Source of the DNA: Kocuria rosea
GTDB lineage: Bacteria; Actinomycetota; Actinomycetes; Actinomycetales; Micrococcaceae
DNA length: 64,000 nt
Direction: 5' to 3'
Assembly: GCF_023715525.1 (NCBI RefSeq)
Contig: NZ_JAMBOG010000009.1
Span: 62,001-126,000, forward strand
Made by a program: the position numbers and the translations under genes. The notes below the pieces were generated by a model, which worked only from the letters and a program-made list of their open reading frames with translations, was not told where the DNA came from and searched no databases. Every line of letters begins with the position of its first letter. The first letter of the stretch is position 1. Below are positions 42,168 to 51,637 of the stretch, in pieces.

Positions 42168-45100
42168 ATGTTCCTGCTGGGCCCCGAGGCCGAGCTCGTC
42201 TTCTCGGCCAGCGACCTCGTGCGCGCCGCCGAGTGCCCGTACGCCGGGCTGTGCCTGCTCGACGAGCTGCTGGGGCGGGCGCCCCGGCGCCCGGAGCAGC
42301 GGGACGCCATGCTCGCCCGCACCGCCGAGCTCGGCGACGCCCACGAGCGCCGGGTCCTCGCGGACCACCTCCGCGCGTTCGGCCCGTGGGACCCCGCCAC
42401 CGGCCGGGGGGTCCACGAGGTCGCGCCCGCCCGCCGCACGGACCGGGCCGGGCTCACCGCCAAGCACGAGCAGACGCTCGCCGCCCTGCGCGACGGCGCC
42501 GACGTCGTGTTCCAGGCATCCTTCTTCGACGGCGCCTTCCACGGCCGCGCCGACTTCCTGGTCCGGTGCCCGGACGGGTCCTACGCCGTGCACGACACCA
42601 AGCTCGCCCGGCACGCGAAGGTCACCGCCCTGCTGCAGCTCGCCGCCTACGCCGACCAGCTCGAGCGCGCAGGGGTCCCCGTGGCCCCCGAGGTCGTGCT
42701 CGTGCTGGGCGACCGGCGGGAGGCCGTGTTCCCGGTCGCGGAGCACCTCGCGGTCTACCGCGAGCGCCGCGAGCGGTTCGTGGCGGCGACCGCGGCCCAC
42801 CGCGCCCGCGCCGCCGCGGTGGACTGGCAGGACGACGCCGTGGCCCGCTGCGGCCGCTGCGAGCGCTGCGCGCGCTCCGTCGCGGAGCACCGGGACCTGC
42901 TGCTGACCGCCGGCATGTCCGTGCGCACGCGCCGGACGCTGCGCGAGCAGCACGGCGTGCGGACCGTCGACGAGCTGGCCGTCCTGCGGGACCGGCCGGG
43001 CCACCGGCTGCCCGCCGCGCTGCGCCGGCTGCGGGACCAGGCGGCCATGCAGACCGGGCGCGGCGGGGAGGACGGGGCGGTCGACTACGTCGAGGGCGGC
43101 ACGGCCCGCCGGGTGGCCTACCGGCTGCTCTCCACGGAGCCGGTCAGGCGGCTGCCCGCCCCGGACCCCGGGGACGTCTTCTTCGACTTCGAGGGCGACC
43201 CCCTGTGGCAGGACCCGCAGGACCCGACGTCCTGGGGCCTGGAGTACCTCTTCGGCGTCGTCGAGCAGCCCCCCTCCCCCGGCGCCGAGCCCGTGTTCCG
43301 GCCGTTCTGGGCGCACTCCCGCGCCCAGGAGCGGGAGGCGCTGCGGGACTTCCTCGACTACGTCGCCGCGCGGCGCCGGGCGCACCCCGGGATGCACGTC
43401 TACCACTACGCCAACTACGAGAAGGCCGCGCTGCGCCGACTCTCCCTGGCCCACGCGGTGGGCGAGGACGTCGTCGACGGGCTGCTGCGCGAGGGCGTGC
43501 TCGTGGACCTCTACGACACCGTGCGCGGGAGCCTGCGGCTGTCCGAGAGCTCGTACTCCATCAAGAAGCTGGAACCGCTGTACATGGGCGGGCGGCTGCG
43601 CGGCGGGGACGTCGTCGACGCGGGGGCCTCCGTGGTCGCCTACGCCGGCTCCTGCGCCGCGCGCGACGCCGGGCGCGCCGGGGAGGCCGAGCGGATCCTC
43701 GCCGGGATCGCCGACTACAACGCCTACGACTGCCTCTCCACCCTGCGGCTGCGCGACTGGCTGCTCGGGCTCGCCGGGATCTCCCCCGACCCGGCCGCCC
43801 ACCGGGGCCGGCCCGTCCAGGAGGTGCTCGCGCTGCCGGAGCCCGTGCCCGGGGAGCAGGTCCCGGACGGCGAGCAGCGGCTGCGGGCGTTCCTCGACGA
43901 GCCCGGCACCCTGCAGCTGCTGGGCGCGCAGGAGCGCACCGCCGTGGCCATGGTCGCCTCGGCCACCGGGTACCACCAGCGGGAGCGCAAGCAGTACTGG
44001 TGGTCGCACTTCGACCGGCTCGAGGGCCCCGTGGAGGACTGGGAGGACGCCCGCGACGTCGTCGTGCTGCACCGCGTCGCGGTCCTGCAGGACTGGGCCC
44101 CGGACCCGGAGCGGCCCCGCGCCGCCCCGACCCGGCTGCTGCGGGCCACCGGCCGGCCCGGCCGCGGCACCGTCCTGCGCCCCGGGGCGAAGGACCTGTT
44201 CCTGATGTACGCCCCGCCCGTGCCCCCGCACCTGGCCGAGGACGCCGCGCGGCGCGCGAGCGGGCGCTCCGGGGAGTGGACCGCGGCCCTCGAGGAGCTC
44301 GAGGAGCACGAGGACGGCACGGTCGTGCTCACGCTGCGGGAGCGGCTGCGCCGGCCGAGGGGCGCTCCCGCGCCCGAGCCGTGGGCCGCGCTGCCGATGG
44401 CGCTGACCCCGGCCACGCCCCTCGCGACCGCCGCCCTCGAGGAGTCCCTGCAGGCGCTCGCCGCGCGCACCGCCGACGCCCTGCCGCAGCTGCCCCGGCA
44501 CCCGGGGCTGGACCTGCTGCTGCGCCGCCCGCCGCGCCCGGCCGGCGGCGAGGCGCTGCCCGCCCCGCACGGCGGCCCGGGCGGGACCGTCGACGCCGTG
44601 GTGGACGCGCTGGCCGGCCTCGACCGCGGCTTCCTGGCGGTGCAGGGCCCGCCCGGCAGCGGCAAGACGTTCCTGGGCTCGCACGTGGTCGGCCGCCTCG
44701 TGGACGCCGGGTGGCGGATCGGGGTCGTGGCGCAGTCCCACGCCGTGGTCGAGAACCTGCTCTCCGGGGTGGCCGCGAAGGGCGGGGTCGACCCGCAGCG
44801 GATCGCCAAGAAGCCGGCCACGGGCGAGCCCGCGGACCGGCCGACGCCGTGGCAGAAGGTCGCCGGCAAGGACTTCGCCCGCTTCCTGGACGAGGGCGGC
44901 GCCGTCGTGGGCGGCACCGCCTGGGACTTCTCGAACGGGAAGCACCTCGACGACGAGGCCCTGGACCTGCTCGTGGTCGACGAGGCCGGGCAGTTCTCCC
45001 TGGCCAACACGCTGGCCGTCTCCCGCGCCGCCCGGCGCCTGCTGCTGCTGGGCGACCCCCAGCAGCTGCCCCAGGTCTCCCAGGGCACCCACCCGCTGCC

Positions 45101-45803
45101 CGTGGACGAGTCGGCGCTCGGCTGGCTCTCGCACGGCGCCCCCACGCTGCCGGCCCGGTTCGGCTACTTCCTCGACCGCACGTGGCGGCTGCACCCGCAG
45201 CTGTGCGAGCCCGTCTCGGAGCTCTCCTATGCCGGGCGGCTGCGCTCGGCCCCGGCCGCGGCGGGCCGGGAGCTGACCGGCGTGGCCCCCGGGCTGCGCA
45301 CCTGCTACGTCGACCACGCCGGCAACGTCACGGCCTCCCCCGAGGAGGCCGAGCGCGTCGTCGCCCTCGTGCGGGAGTTCGTGGGCACGCCGTGGCGCCC
45401 CGCCCCGGACGCGGAGCCCGTGGCGCTCGGGCCCGGGGACGTGCTCGTGGTCGCCGCCTACAACGCGCAGGTCGAGCTCATCGGCCGGGAGCTCGTGGCC
45501 GCGGGCCTGCGCGACGCCGACGGCGGCGGGGTCCGCGTGGGCACCGTGGACCGGTTCCAGGGGCAGGAGGCGCCCGTGGTGATCGTGTCCATGGCCGCCT
45601 CCGCGCCCGAGGGACCGCGCGGCATGGAGTTCCTGCTCATGCCGAACCGGCTCAACGTGGCGGTCTCGCGCGGGCAGTGGTGCGCCGTCCTCGTGCGCTC
45701 CCCCGCCCTCACCGACTACCTGCCCGCCACGCCCGAGGGGCTGCAGGTGCTCGGCCGCTTCACCCGGCTGTGCCGCCGCGGGGAGCCCGCGGGGACGCCG
45801 TGA
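42168..45803 (+). CDS. RecB-like nuclease / RNase H-like / SF1 helicase fusion (TM0106 family)
   Basis: A 1211-residue multidomain nucleic-acid enzyme. N-terminal RecB-type (PD-(D/E)xK) nuclease: FHGRADFLVR...YAVHDTKLAR, followed by KVTALLQLAAYADQL, with a Cys cluster CGRCERCA (about 224-232) that may bind an Fe-S or zinc. A DEDD/RNase H-like segment follows (DVFFDFEGDPLWQDP at about 335; later SSYSIKKLEPLYMG). The C-terminal half is an SF1 helicase: Walker A QGPPGSGKTFLGSH (about 826), Walker B LLVVDEAGQFS, GDPQQLPQVSQG, VGTVDRFQGQEAPVVI and LNVAVSRGQWCAVLV. It is translationally coupled to the next gene. A role in DNA/RNA processing or defence is inferred; family function is not established. 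Confidence 0.9.
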   Translation: MFLLGPEAELVFSASDLVRAAECPYAGLCLLDELLGRAPRRPEQRDAMLARTAELGDAHERRVLADHLRAFGPWDPATGRGVHEVAPARRTDRAGLTAKHEQTLAALRDGADVVFQASFFDGAFHGRADFLVRCPDGSYAVHDTKLARHAKVTALLQLAAYADQLERAGVPVAPEVVLVLGDRREAVFPVAEHLAVYRERRERFVAATAAHRARAAAVDWQDDAVARCGRCERCARSVAEHRDLLLTAGMSVRTRRTLREQHGVRTVDELAVLRDRPGHRLPAALRRLRDQAAMQTGRGGEDGAVDYVEGGTARRVAYRLLSTEPVRRLPAPDPGDVFFDFEGDPLWQDPQDPTSWGLEYLFGVVEQPPSPGAEPVFRPFWAHSRAQEREALRDFLDYVAARRRAHPGMHVYHYANYEKAALRRLSLAHAVGEDVVDGLLREGVLVDLYDTVRGSLRLSESSYSIKKLEPLYMGGRLRGGDVVDAGASVVAYAGSCAARDAGRAGEAERILAGIADYNAYDCLSTLRLRDWLLGLAGISPDPAAHRGRPVQEVLALPEPVPGEQVPDGEQRLRAFLDEPGTLQLLGAQERTAVAMVASATGYHQRERKQYWWSHFDRLEGPVEDWEDARDVVVLHRVAVLQDWAPDPERPRAAPTRLLRATGRPGRGTVLRPGAKDLFLMYAPPVPPHLAEDAARRASGRSGEWTAALEELEEHEDGTVVLTLRERLRRPRGAPAPEPWAALPMALTPATPLATAALEESLQALAARTADALPQLPRHPGLDLLLRRPPRPAGGEALPAPHGGPGGTVDAVVDALAGLDRGFLAVQGPPGSGKTFLGSHVVGRLVDAGWRIGVVAQSHAVVENLLSGVAAKGGVDPQRIAKKPATGEPADRPTPWQKVAGKDFARFLDEGGAVVGGTAWDFSNGKHLDDEALDLLVVDEAGQFSLANTLAVSRAARRLLLLGDPQQLPQVSQGTHPLPVDESALGWLSHGAPTLPARFGYFLDRTWRLHPQLCEPVSELSYAGRLRSAPAAAGRELTGVAPGLRTCYVDHAGNVTASPEEAERVVALVREFVGTPWRPAPDAEPVALGPGDVLVVAAYNAQVELIGRELVAAGLRDADGGGVRVGTVDRFQGQEAPVVIVSMAASAPEGPRGMEFLLMPNRLNVAVSRGQWCAVLVRSPALTDYLPATPEGLQVLGRFTRLCRRGEPAGTP

Positions 45804-46471
45804 GCGCCGGCAGCTCCGCCCGCGTGCCCTACGTCCTGCACTTCGAGGGCAGGACGGTGGTGCTCGGCGAGCCGGCCCACCTCGAGGAGCTCGACGCCCT
45901 GCTGCGCTCCGGCGGCGTCGACACCCGGCCGACGTACTGGCACGGCATGCGGGCGCACGAGCCCGGCGCCGCGCTCAACAGCGTGGGCACGGACCTCACC
46001 GCCGGGCAGTTCTGGGACCGGGTGGACGCCGGGGTCTTCGCCGCCGCGCGGTGGCCCGTGGACGTCGACGGACCCCTCTACCTGCCCGCCCCGCCGGGGT
46101 GGCTGCAGCGCGCCCGCGCGTGGGACTACGACCCCGTGGCACCGGCCCTGGGCGCCGCCGAGCCCGGGGGCTGGCTGCGCGTGCCCGGGTGGGCGGGCAC
46201 GGAGAACAACGACGCCGGGGCGCCCGTGGGGCTGCTCCAGCTCACCGACCCGGGCTCCTTCTGGGTGCTCGGCTCCGACGCCGACGTCCTGGAGGTCGCC
46301 GAGATCGGCAAGGAGCTGGCGCGCTACCGGCTCGGCTTCGACCGGCTCGCCGCCTACTTCGGCCCCGACGACCGGATCGGGTGCCTGCGCCTGCCCCTGC
46401 TGTGCCGGGAGCCCCTCGAGGACGAGCTGATCGCCCGCGGGGTGGACATCGAGCCCCGGTTCTGGGAGTGA
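45800..46471 (+). CDS. Unknown protein coupled to nuclease-helicase
   Basis: A 223-residue soluble protein starting at a GTG that overlaps the helicase stop (GTGA). No signal peptide, membrane helix or known motif. It is rich in Trp and aromatic residues (TYWHGMRAHEPGA, PPGWLQRARAWDYDPVAP, GSFWVLGSDADVLEVAEIGK) and ends DIEPRFWE. The next gene's frame touches its stop as well. Tight coupling to the nuclease-helicase suggests a shared task, but I do not recognise the family. Confidence 0.75.
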   Translation: MSAGSSARVPYVLHFEGRTVVLGEPAHLEELDALLRSGGVDTRPTYWHGMRAHEPGAALNSVGTDLTAGQFWDRVDAGVFAAARWPVDVDGPLYLPAPPGWLQRARAWDYDPVAPALGAAEPGGWLRVPGWAGTENNDAGAPVGLLQLTDPGSFWVLGSDADVLEVAEIGKELARYRLGFDRLAAYFGPDDRIGCLRLPLLCREPLEDELIARGVDIEPRFWE

Positions 46472-46506
46472 GCCGCGTCCCGGCCGCCCCGGGAGCCCCG
46501 GTGGCC

Positions 46507-46512
46507 GATACT
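46507..46512 (+). promoter_or_regulatory. -10 box, leaderless start at 46519
   Basis: GATACT, 6 nt, then GTG; resembles the other leaderless starts though the first base is G. Confidence 0.4.
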
Positions 46513-46518
46513 GGGAGC

Positions 46519-47148
46519 GTGTACGTCGTGACCCTCGACCAGCGCCGCCGCGGGGGCGGCGACCCGGCAGCCCTGGTGCGCCGGCTCGCGTCCCTGGACG
46601 CCGTGGTGCCGTTCCAGCGCGCCCGGGAGCACACGGTGCAGGGCATCACCGGCGGCCCCGCGGCGGCCGTCGAGGCGGCGCTGGCGGGGCTGCGGGGCGG
46701 GGCGTGGAGCGTGGGGATCGGCGTGGGCCCGGTCCACCTGCAGACGGCCGTAGACGAGGAGGGTCGCGCGGGGCTGCGCGCCGAGGGCCCCGGCACGGTG
46801 CACGGGCGGGCGGCGGCCGGTGCGGCGCTCGGCACGGCCCGGGTGCCGGTGTGCGTCGCGGCCGCCGACGCGCCGGCCGCTGCCCAGGCGCAGGCCGTCC
46901 TGCGGCTGCTCGGGCGGATCGTGCTGGAGCGCAGCGAGGCGGAGTGGCGCGTCGTCGACCTGCTGGTCCCCGGGGCACGGGGGCAGCAGAAGGTGGTGGC
47001 CGCGGAGCTCGGTATCACCCCGCAGGCCGTGTCCAAGGCGGTCGCCCGCTCCCTGTGGCAGGACGAGTGGGACGCCCGCCCCGCGGCGGCGCGGCTGCTG
47101 GGCCTGTGCGAGCCCGGGGAGCCGGGCACGGGCCCCGTCCGCGCGTAG
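46519..47148 (+). CDS. SatD-like HTH protein
   Basis: About 209 residues. It begins MYVVTLDQRRRGGGDPAALV, as the actinobacterial SatD-family proteins do, has a middle part without motif, and ends in a winged-helix-like segment (QQKVVAAELGITPQAVSKAV, about residues 155-175) that should bind DNA. Two starts are possible: GTG 46468, which overlaps the previous stop (GTGA), and GTG 46519, which has a -10-like GATACT 6 nt upstream and gives the expected N-terminus. Function unknown; regulator of the nuclease module is a guess. Confidence 0.72.
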   Translation: MYVVTLDQRRRGGGDPAALVRRLASLDAVVPFQRAREHTVQGITGGPAAAVEAALAGLRGGAWSVGIGVGPVHLQTAVDEEGRAGLRAEGPGTVHGRAAAGAALGTARVPVCVAAADAPAAAQAQAVLRLLGRIVLERSEAEWRVVDLLVPGARGQQKVVAAELGITPQAVSKAVARSLWQDEWDARPAAARLLGLCEPGEPGTGPVRA

Positions 47149-47169
47149 GCCCGGCGCTCGGTGCCGGGC
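47149..47169. terminator. Small hairpin between convergent genes
   Basis: GCCCGGC / GCCGGGC (7 bp, 7-nt loop) between the SatD-like gene and the HAD gene. Confidence 0.35.
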
Positions 47170-47174
47170 GCCGC

Positions 47175-48182
47175 TCAGAGCAGGGAGCGCAGAACCGCGG
47201 CGACGCCGTCCTCGTACACGCTGTGCGTGACCTCGTGGCAGGCGGCCGCGACCTCGTCCGGGGACTGGCCCATGGCCACGCCCCGGGCGGCCCAGTCGAG
47301 CATCTCGATGTCGTTGCGCCCGTCGCCGACCGCGACGGTGTGGGAGGGGTCCACGCCGAGCCGGCGGCGGACCTGCTCCAGGGCGCTGGCCTTGGTGACG
47401 CCGCTGGCCGCGATGTCCAGCCAGGCGCTCCAGCCCACGGAGTAGGTCACGCCGTGCAGGCCGGCCTCGTCGATGGCCTCGGCGAACTCCTCCGGGGTGT
47501 GCTCCGTGCTGTAGACGACCATGCGCACGGCGTCCATGCCGGCCAGCTGGTGGAGGTCCACGCCGACGGCCTCGATCCCGAAGGAGGGGTCCTGGAAGCG
47601 CTCGGTGGAGTAGAACGAGCCGTCCGCGGTCTCGAGGGCGAACTTCGCGGTGGGCAGCCGCTCCTCCAGCGCCACCAGGGCCTGGCTCGGGTCGAAGGAC
47701 ACGCACTCCAGCACGCGGTGGTAGTCGGGCAGGCCGGGGTCGAGCTCCAGGGTCATCCCGCCGTTGGAGCAGATGGCGTAGCCGCGCTCCTGGCCGATGA
47801 GCTCGATCACGGGCAGGGTGGCGCCCTTGGAGCGCCCGGTCGAGATGACCACGTGGTGGCCCGCGGCGAGCACGGCCTGCGCGGCCTCGCGCACCGCCGG
47901 GGACATGTGACCGTCGTGGTCCACGAGGGTGCCGTCGACGTCGAGGGCCACGAGGTACTGGACGCCCGCTTCCTTCTTCCACCCGTTCGAGCGCGGCGGG
48001 TGGACCTTCAGCGGGATCCGGACGTCAGCGGCGGAGCGCTGGCGGGCGGGAGCGGTGGTGCCACCGGCCGTGTCCGTGAGGTCCTCCGAGTGCTCGACCT
48101 TCAGCGGGACGGTGGAGTTGATGCCGACGAGTTCGTGCTGGTCCTCGGTGCCAGCGATCTTCTCTTTTGTCATGCGGGTCAT
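47175..48182 (-). CDS. HAD phosphatase (Cof type) with N-terminal extension
   Basis: A 335-residue HAD-superfamily hydrolase, probably acting on sugar or cofactor phosphates. Motif I VALDVDGTLVD (about 78-88), motif II VISTGRSKG, motif IV GDGRNDIEMLDWA, with the Cof-type cap between. Before it is a hydrophilic extension of about 72 residues with an internal echo (STVPLKVEHSED and VRIPLKVHPPRS). ATG 48182 or 48173 may be used; neither has a good ribosome site. It follows serS by 84 nt on the same strand. Confidence 0.88.
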   Translation of the reverse strand: MTRMTKEKIAGTEDQHELVGINSTVPLKVEHSEDLTDTAGGTTAPARQRSAADVRIPLKVHPPRSNGWKKEAGVQYLVALDVDGTLVDHDGHMSPAVREAAQAVLAAGHHVVISTGRSKGATLPVIELIGQERGYAICSNGGMTLELDPGLPDYHRVLECVSFDPSQALVALEERLPTAKFALETADGSFYSTERFQDPSFGIEAVGVDLHQLAGMDAVRMVVYSTEHTPEEFAEAIDEAGLHGVTYSVGWSAWLDIAASGVTKASALEQVRRRLGVDPSHTVAVGDGRNDIEMLDWAARGVAMGQSPDEVAAACHEVTHSVYEDGVAAVLRSLL

Positions 48183-48266
48183 GGTGCCACATCAGTCCGA
48201 CAGGATGACCATGATTTCGGTAAGAGATGAATTCGCGTCGAACAGTGCACCACAAGTGGGGACGGC

Positions 48267-49571
48267 TCAGCGCAGCACCGGGATGGTCTCCTGGCCCCGC
48301 AGGTACGGCCGCAGCGCCTCGGGCACGCGCACGGAACCGTCCGGCCGCTGGTGCGTCTCGAGGATGGCCACCAGCCACCGGGTGGTCGCGAGGGTCCCGT
48401 TGAGCGTGGCCACGGCCCGGGTCCCGCCCTTGCGCACCTTCCCGTCGGGGCCGGTGGTGTCGGCCGTGCGCTCGCGGACGTTGAGCCGGCGGGCCTGGTA
48501 CGTGGTGCAGTTGGAGGTCGAGCTCAGCTCGCGGTAGCGGCCCTGCGTGGGCACCCAGGCCTCGCAGTCGAACTTGCGGGCGGCCGAGGTGCCGAGGTCG
48601 CCGGCCGCGGTGTCGATGACGCGGTAGGCCAGCTCGCACCGGGCGAGCATCTCCTCCTCCCAGGCGAGCATCCGGGCGTGCTCGGCCTCGGCCTCCTCCT
48701 GCGCGCAGTAGACGAACATCTCGAGCTTGTTGAACTGGTGCACGCGGATGATGCCGCGGGTGTCCTTGCCCCCGGAGCCGGCCTCGCGCCGGTAGCACGA
48801 GGACCACCCGGCGTAGCGCAGCGGGCCCGCGGAGAGGTCGAGGATCTCGTCGGCGTGGTAGCCGGCCAGGGGCACCTCCGAGGTGCCCACCAGGTACAGG
48901 TCGTCCTTGCCGACGTGGTAGATCTCGTCCGAGTGGGCGACGTCGAAGCCGGTCCCGCTCATGATCTCGGGGCGCACCAGGCTGGGGGTGGTCACGGGGA
49001 CAAAGCCGTTGTCCAGGGCCAGGTCCTGGCCCATGAGCAGCAGCGCGGTCTCGAGGCGGGCGACGTCCCGCTTGAGGAAGTAGAACCGGGCGCCGGAGAC
49101 CTTGGCCCCGCGCTCCATGTCGATGCCGTCCACGAGCTCCCCGATCTCGAGGTGGTCGCGGGGCTCGAAGCCCTCCCCGGCGAAGTCGCGGGGCTCGCCC
49201 ACCGTGCGCAGCACCGTGTAGTCGTCCTCGCCCCCGGCGGGCACCCCGTCCAGGACGAGGTTCTCGACGACGGCGACGAGCTCGTCCTGCCGCGCCCGGG
49301 CGGCCTCGGCGGCCGCCTGGGCCCCCTTGACGCGCGCGGCGAGGTCCTTGACCTCGGCGAGCAGGGCCGTCTTCTCGTCGCCCTGGGCGCGGGCGACCTT
49401 CTTGCCGAACGCGTTCTGCTCGGCGCGCAGAGCCTCGTGCTCGGTGATCAGGGTGCGGCGCTCGACGTCCGCCTCCAGGATCCGGTCGATCAGGGAGACG
49501 TCGGCCCCCCGGGCGCGCTGGGAGGCGCGGAAGACGTCGGGGTTCTCGCGGAGCTGGTTGATGTCGATCAC
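48267..49571 (-). CDS. serS: Seryl-tRNA synthetase
   Basis: A 434-residue class II synthetase charging tRNA-Ser. The N-terminal long coiled-coil arm (about 30-110: [20 protein letters not shown]...[16 protein letters not shown]) grips the tRNA. Class II core: [20 protein letters not shown], motif 2 [20 protein letters not shown] and motif 3 [21 protein letters not shown] start 6 nt after a TACGCT box and without ribosome site: leaderless. Confidence 0.97.
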   Translation of the reverse strand: MIDINQLRENPDVFRASQRARGADVSLIDRILEADVERRTLITEHEALRAEQNAFGKKVARAQGDEKTALLAEVKDLAARVKGAQAAAEAARARQDELVAVVENLVLDGVPAGGEDDYTVLRTVGEPRDFAGEGFEPRDHLEIGELVDGIDMERGAKVSGARFYFLKRDVARLETALLLMGQDLALDNGFVPVTTPSLVRPEIMSGTGFDVAHSDEIYHVGKDDLYLVGTSEVPLAGYHADEILDLSAGPLRYAGWSSCYRREAGSGGKDTRGIIRVHQFNKLEMFVYCAQEEAEAEHARMLAWEEEMLARCELAYRVIDTAAGDLGTSAARKFDCEAWVPTQGRYRELSSTSNCTTYQARRLNVRERTADTTGPDGKVRKGGTRAVATLNGTLATTRWLVAILETHQRPDGSVRVPEALRPYLRGQETIPVLR

Positions 49572-49577
49572 CCGAAC

Positions 49578-49583
49578 AGCGTA
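49578..49583 (-). promoter_or_regulatory. -10 box, leaderless start of serS
   Basis: Minus-strand TACGCT, 6 nt, then GTG at 49571. Confidence 0.6.
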
Positions 49584-49608
49584 CCCAAGACGGGCGCGGG
49601 GACCGGGT

Positions 49609-49614
49609 TAGGCT
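49609..49614 (+). promoter_or_regulatory. -10 box of lipid kinase-like gene
   Basis: TAGGCT, about 26 nt from the divergent serS box. Leader of about 70 nt to the GTG at 49693. Confidence 0.45.
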
Positions 49615-49692
49615 GTGAGCACTGCGGATGCCCGCGGCGCCGCGGCACGTGCGCCGCGCCCGGACCCGTCCCCGACCCCGAGGAGCTCCTCC

Positions 49693-50634
49693 GTGACCGC
49701 ACACCCTCCCGCTCCCCAGCGGGTCGCCGTCGTGATCAACCCCATCAAGGCCGACGCCGACGTCGCGCGGGACGCCATCGTCATCGCGTGCCGCAAGGGC
49801 GGGTTCCCGGACCCCGTGTTCTTCGAGACCGCGGAGGACGACCCGGGCTTCTCCATGACGGAGCGGGCCCTCGAGCAGGGCTTCGACCTCGTCCTGGCCG
49901 CCGGCGGGGACGGCACCGTCCGGTCCGTGGCGGAGGTGCTCATGGGCCACGACGTCCCGCTGGGGCTGCTGCCGTTGGGGACGGGCAACCTCCTGGCCCG
50001 CAACCTGGGCGCAGATCTCGGCGACCCGCACCGCAACGTGGACATCGCCCTGTTCGGCGACGAGCGGGCGATCGACATGGCCAGCTTCCGCGTGGAGCTC
50101 GAGGACGGGCAGGTGCAGGACCACGGCTTCTGCGTCATGGGCGGGGCGGGCTTCGACGCCCAGATCATGACCGACACCAAGGACGAGCTGAAGAAGCTCG
50201 TCGGCTGGGCCGCCTACGGGGAGGCGGGCGTGCGGCACCTGTTCGCCCCTCCCCGCTGGGCGCGGTTCCGGATCGACGACGGCGAGTGGCAGAGCCGCCG
50301 GGTCCGCTCCATCATGGCCGCCAACTGCGGCATCCTCACCGCGGGCATGATCCTGGTCCCCCAGGCGAAGATCAACGACGGCGTCCTCGACGTCGTGGTG
50401 ATGTCCCCGCGCAGCACGCTGGAGTGGGCGCTGATGGCCGCGAAGGTCGTCTTCCGGCAGCGCCGGGACCTGCCGGTGATCGAGTTCTTCACCGGCCGGA
50501 AGGTGCGCGTGGAGTTCCACGAGCCCATCGAGTCCCAGGTCGACGGGGACGGCACCGGGGTGATCCGCGCGTTCGAGTCGGAGATCCGCCCGGGCGTGCT
50601 CTCCGTGCGGGTCCCGCCGTCGCAGGCCGACTGA
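49693..50634 (+). CDS. Diacylglycerol kinase-family lipid kinase
   Basis: A 313-residue member of the DAGK_cat family (diacylglycerol/sphingosine kinase fold) that phosphorylates a lipid or related substrate with ATP. N-terminal RVAVVINPIKADADVARDAI, nucleotide loop LAAGGDGTVRSVAEVL, PLGTGNLLARNLGADL, and the C-terminal beta domain with IRAFESEIRPGVLSVRVP. The GTG at 49693 follows AGGAG by 7 nt; the site sits in a GAGGAGCTCCTC palindrome that could mask it. A longer frame to 49615 is unlikely because it would start within the promoter. Confidence 0.88.
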   Translation: MTAHPPAPQRVAVVINPIKADADVARDAIVIACRKGGFPDPVFFETAEDDPGFSMTERALEQGFDLVLAAGGDGTVRSVAEVLMGHDVPLGLLPLGTGNLLARNLGADLGDPHRNVDIALFGDERAIDMASFRVELEDGQVQDHGFCVMGGAGFDAQIMTDTKDELKKLVGWAAYGEAGVRHLFAPPRWARFRIDDGEWQSRRVRSIMAANCGILTAGMILVPQAKINDGVLDVVVMSPRSTLEWALMAAKVVFRQRRDLPVIEFFTGRKVRVEFHEPIESQVDGDGTGVIRAFESEIRPGVLSVRVPPSQAD

Positions 50635-50653
50635 GGCCGGCCGCGCCCGTCCG

Positions 50654-51637
50654 TCACGCCGTGCCCGGCGGGGCCTCCCCCACGGGCCGCGCGCCCCGGG
50701 GGCCGAGGCCCTGCAGCCCCGCCACCCACGCCTGGGCGTCGCGGAAGGCCCCGTCCGAGTGGTGGTCGGCGACGGCCGCCGGCTTCCGGTCCGCGCGCGG
50801 GTAGGAGCCGAGGAACCGGGTGCTCGGGCAGACCCGGCGCAGGCCCACCAAGGCGTCGGCCACCCGGGCGTCGTGGATGTGCCCGTCGACGTCCACGCTG
50901 AAGAAGTACTCGCCGAGGTAGTTGCCCGTGGGCCGGGACTCGATCCGCGAGAGGTTGACCCCGCGCGTGGCGAACTGCTCGAGGATCTCCATCAGTGCAC
51001 CGGCCCGGTCCTCCCACAGGGGGATGACGAGCGTCGTGCGGTCGGCCCCCGTGCGCGGGGGCAGGGGCGCGTCCGGCGGCGCGACGAGGACGAACCGGGT
51101 CACGGCGCCGCGGTTGTCGCCGATGTCCTGCGCGAGCACCTCCAGCTCGGGGTGCTGCTGGACGACCACGGGCGAGCAGACGGCGGCGTCGAAGCCCGGC
51201 GCCTCCCCGGCCCGTCCCGGCAGCAGCGCCAGCGCGGCGGCGGCCGTGGAGGACGCGGGGACGTAGCCGGCGCCGGGCAGGTGCGCCTCCATCCAGCCCC
51301 GCACCTGCGCCCAGGCGTGGGAGTGGGTGGAGACGGTCCGCACGTCGGACAGGGCCGTCCCCGGCGGCGCCACGAGGACGAACCGGACGGGCACGAGGGC
51401 CTCCCGCACGATGCGCAGCTCCGTGCCCGTCGCCACGGCGTCGAGGGTGACCGTCACCCCGCCCTCGACGGAGTTCTCGATGGGCACCATGGCGGCGTCC
51501 ACCTCCCCCGACCGGACGGCGGCCAGCGCGACGGGCACGGAGGACACGGGGACGCGCTCGGCCTCGCGCGCGCCCTCCACGCCCAGCAGCGCGGCCTCGG
51601 TGAAGGTGCCGGCGGGGCCCAGGTAGGCGTACCTCAC
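50654..51637 (-). CDS. pheA: Prephenate dehydratase
   Basis: A 327-residue enzyme turning prephenate to phenylpyruvate for phenylalanine synthesis. Catalytic domain: AYLGPAGTFTEAALL at the N-terminus, VPIENSVEGGVTVTLDA, VSTHSHAWAQVRGW (THR-type region). The C-terminal ACT domain that senses phenylalanine carries ESRP (LSRIESRPTGNYLGEYFFSV). A Pro/Gly-rich tail follows. GTG overlaps the rhodanese stop by 4 nt. Confidence 0.95.
   Translation of the reverse strand: MRYAYLGPAGTFTEAALLGVEGAREAERVPVSSVPVALAAVRSGEVDAAMVPIENSVEGGVTVTLDAVATGTELRIVREALVPVRFVLVAPPGTALSDVRTVSTHSHAWAQVRGWMEAHLPGAGYVPASSTAAAALALLPGRAGEAPGFDAAVCSPVVVQQHPELEVLAQDIGDNRGAVTRFVLVAPPDAPLPPRTGADRTTLVIPLWEDRAGALMEILEQFATRGVNLSRIESRPTGNYLGEYFFSVDVDGHIHDARVADALVGLRRVCPSTRFLGSYPRADRKPAAVADHHSDGAFRDAQAWVAGLQGLGPRGARPVGEAPPGTA

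Noticed and set aside
41169-45317. A 1382-codon open frame on the minus strand opposite the nuclease-helicase
   Set aside because: It is low-complexity (Gly/Arg/Pro/Ala-rich) and mirrors the GC-rich sense gene; the plus strand carries clear helicase and nuclease motifs.
42168-47148. CRISPR-Cas or a named phage-defence system
   Set aside because: No repeat-spacer array and no Cas, methylase or known defence partner is present; only the nuclease-helicase itself is defence-like.
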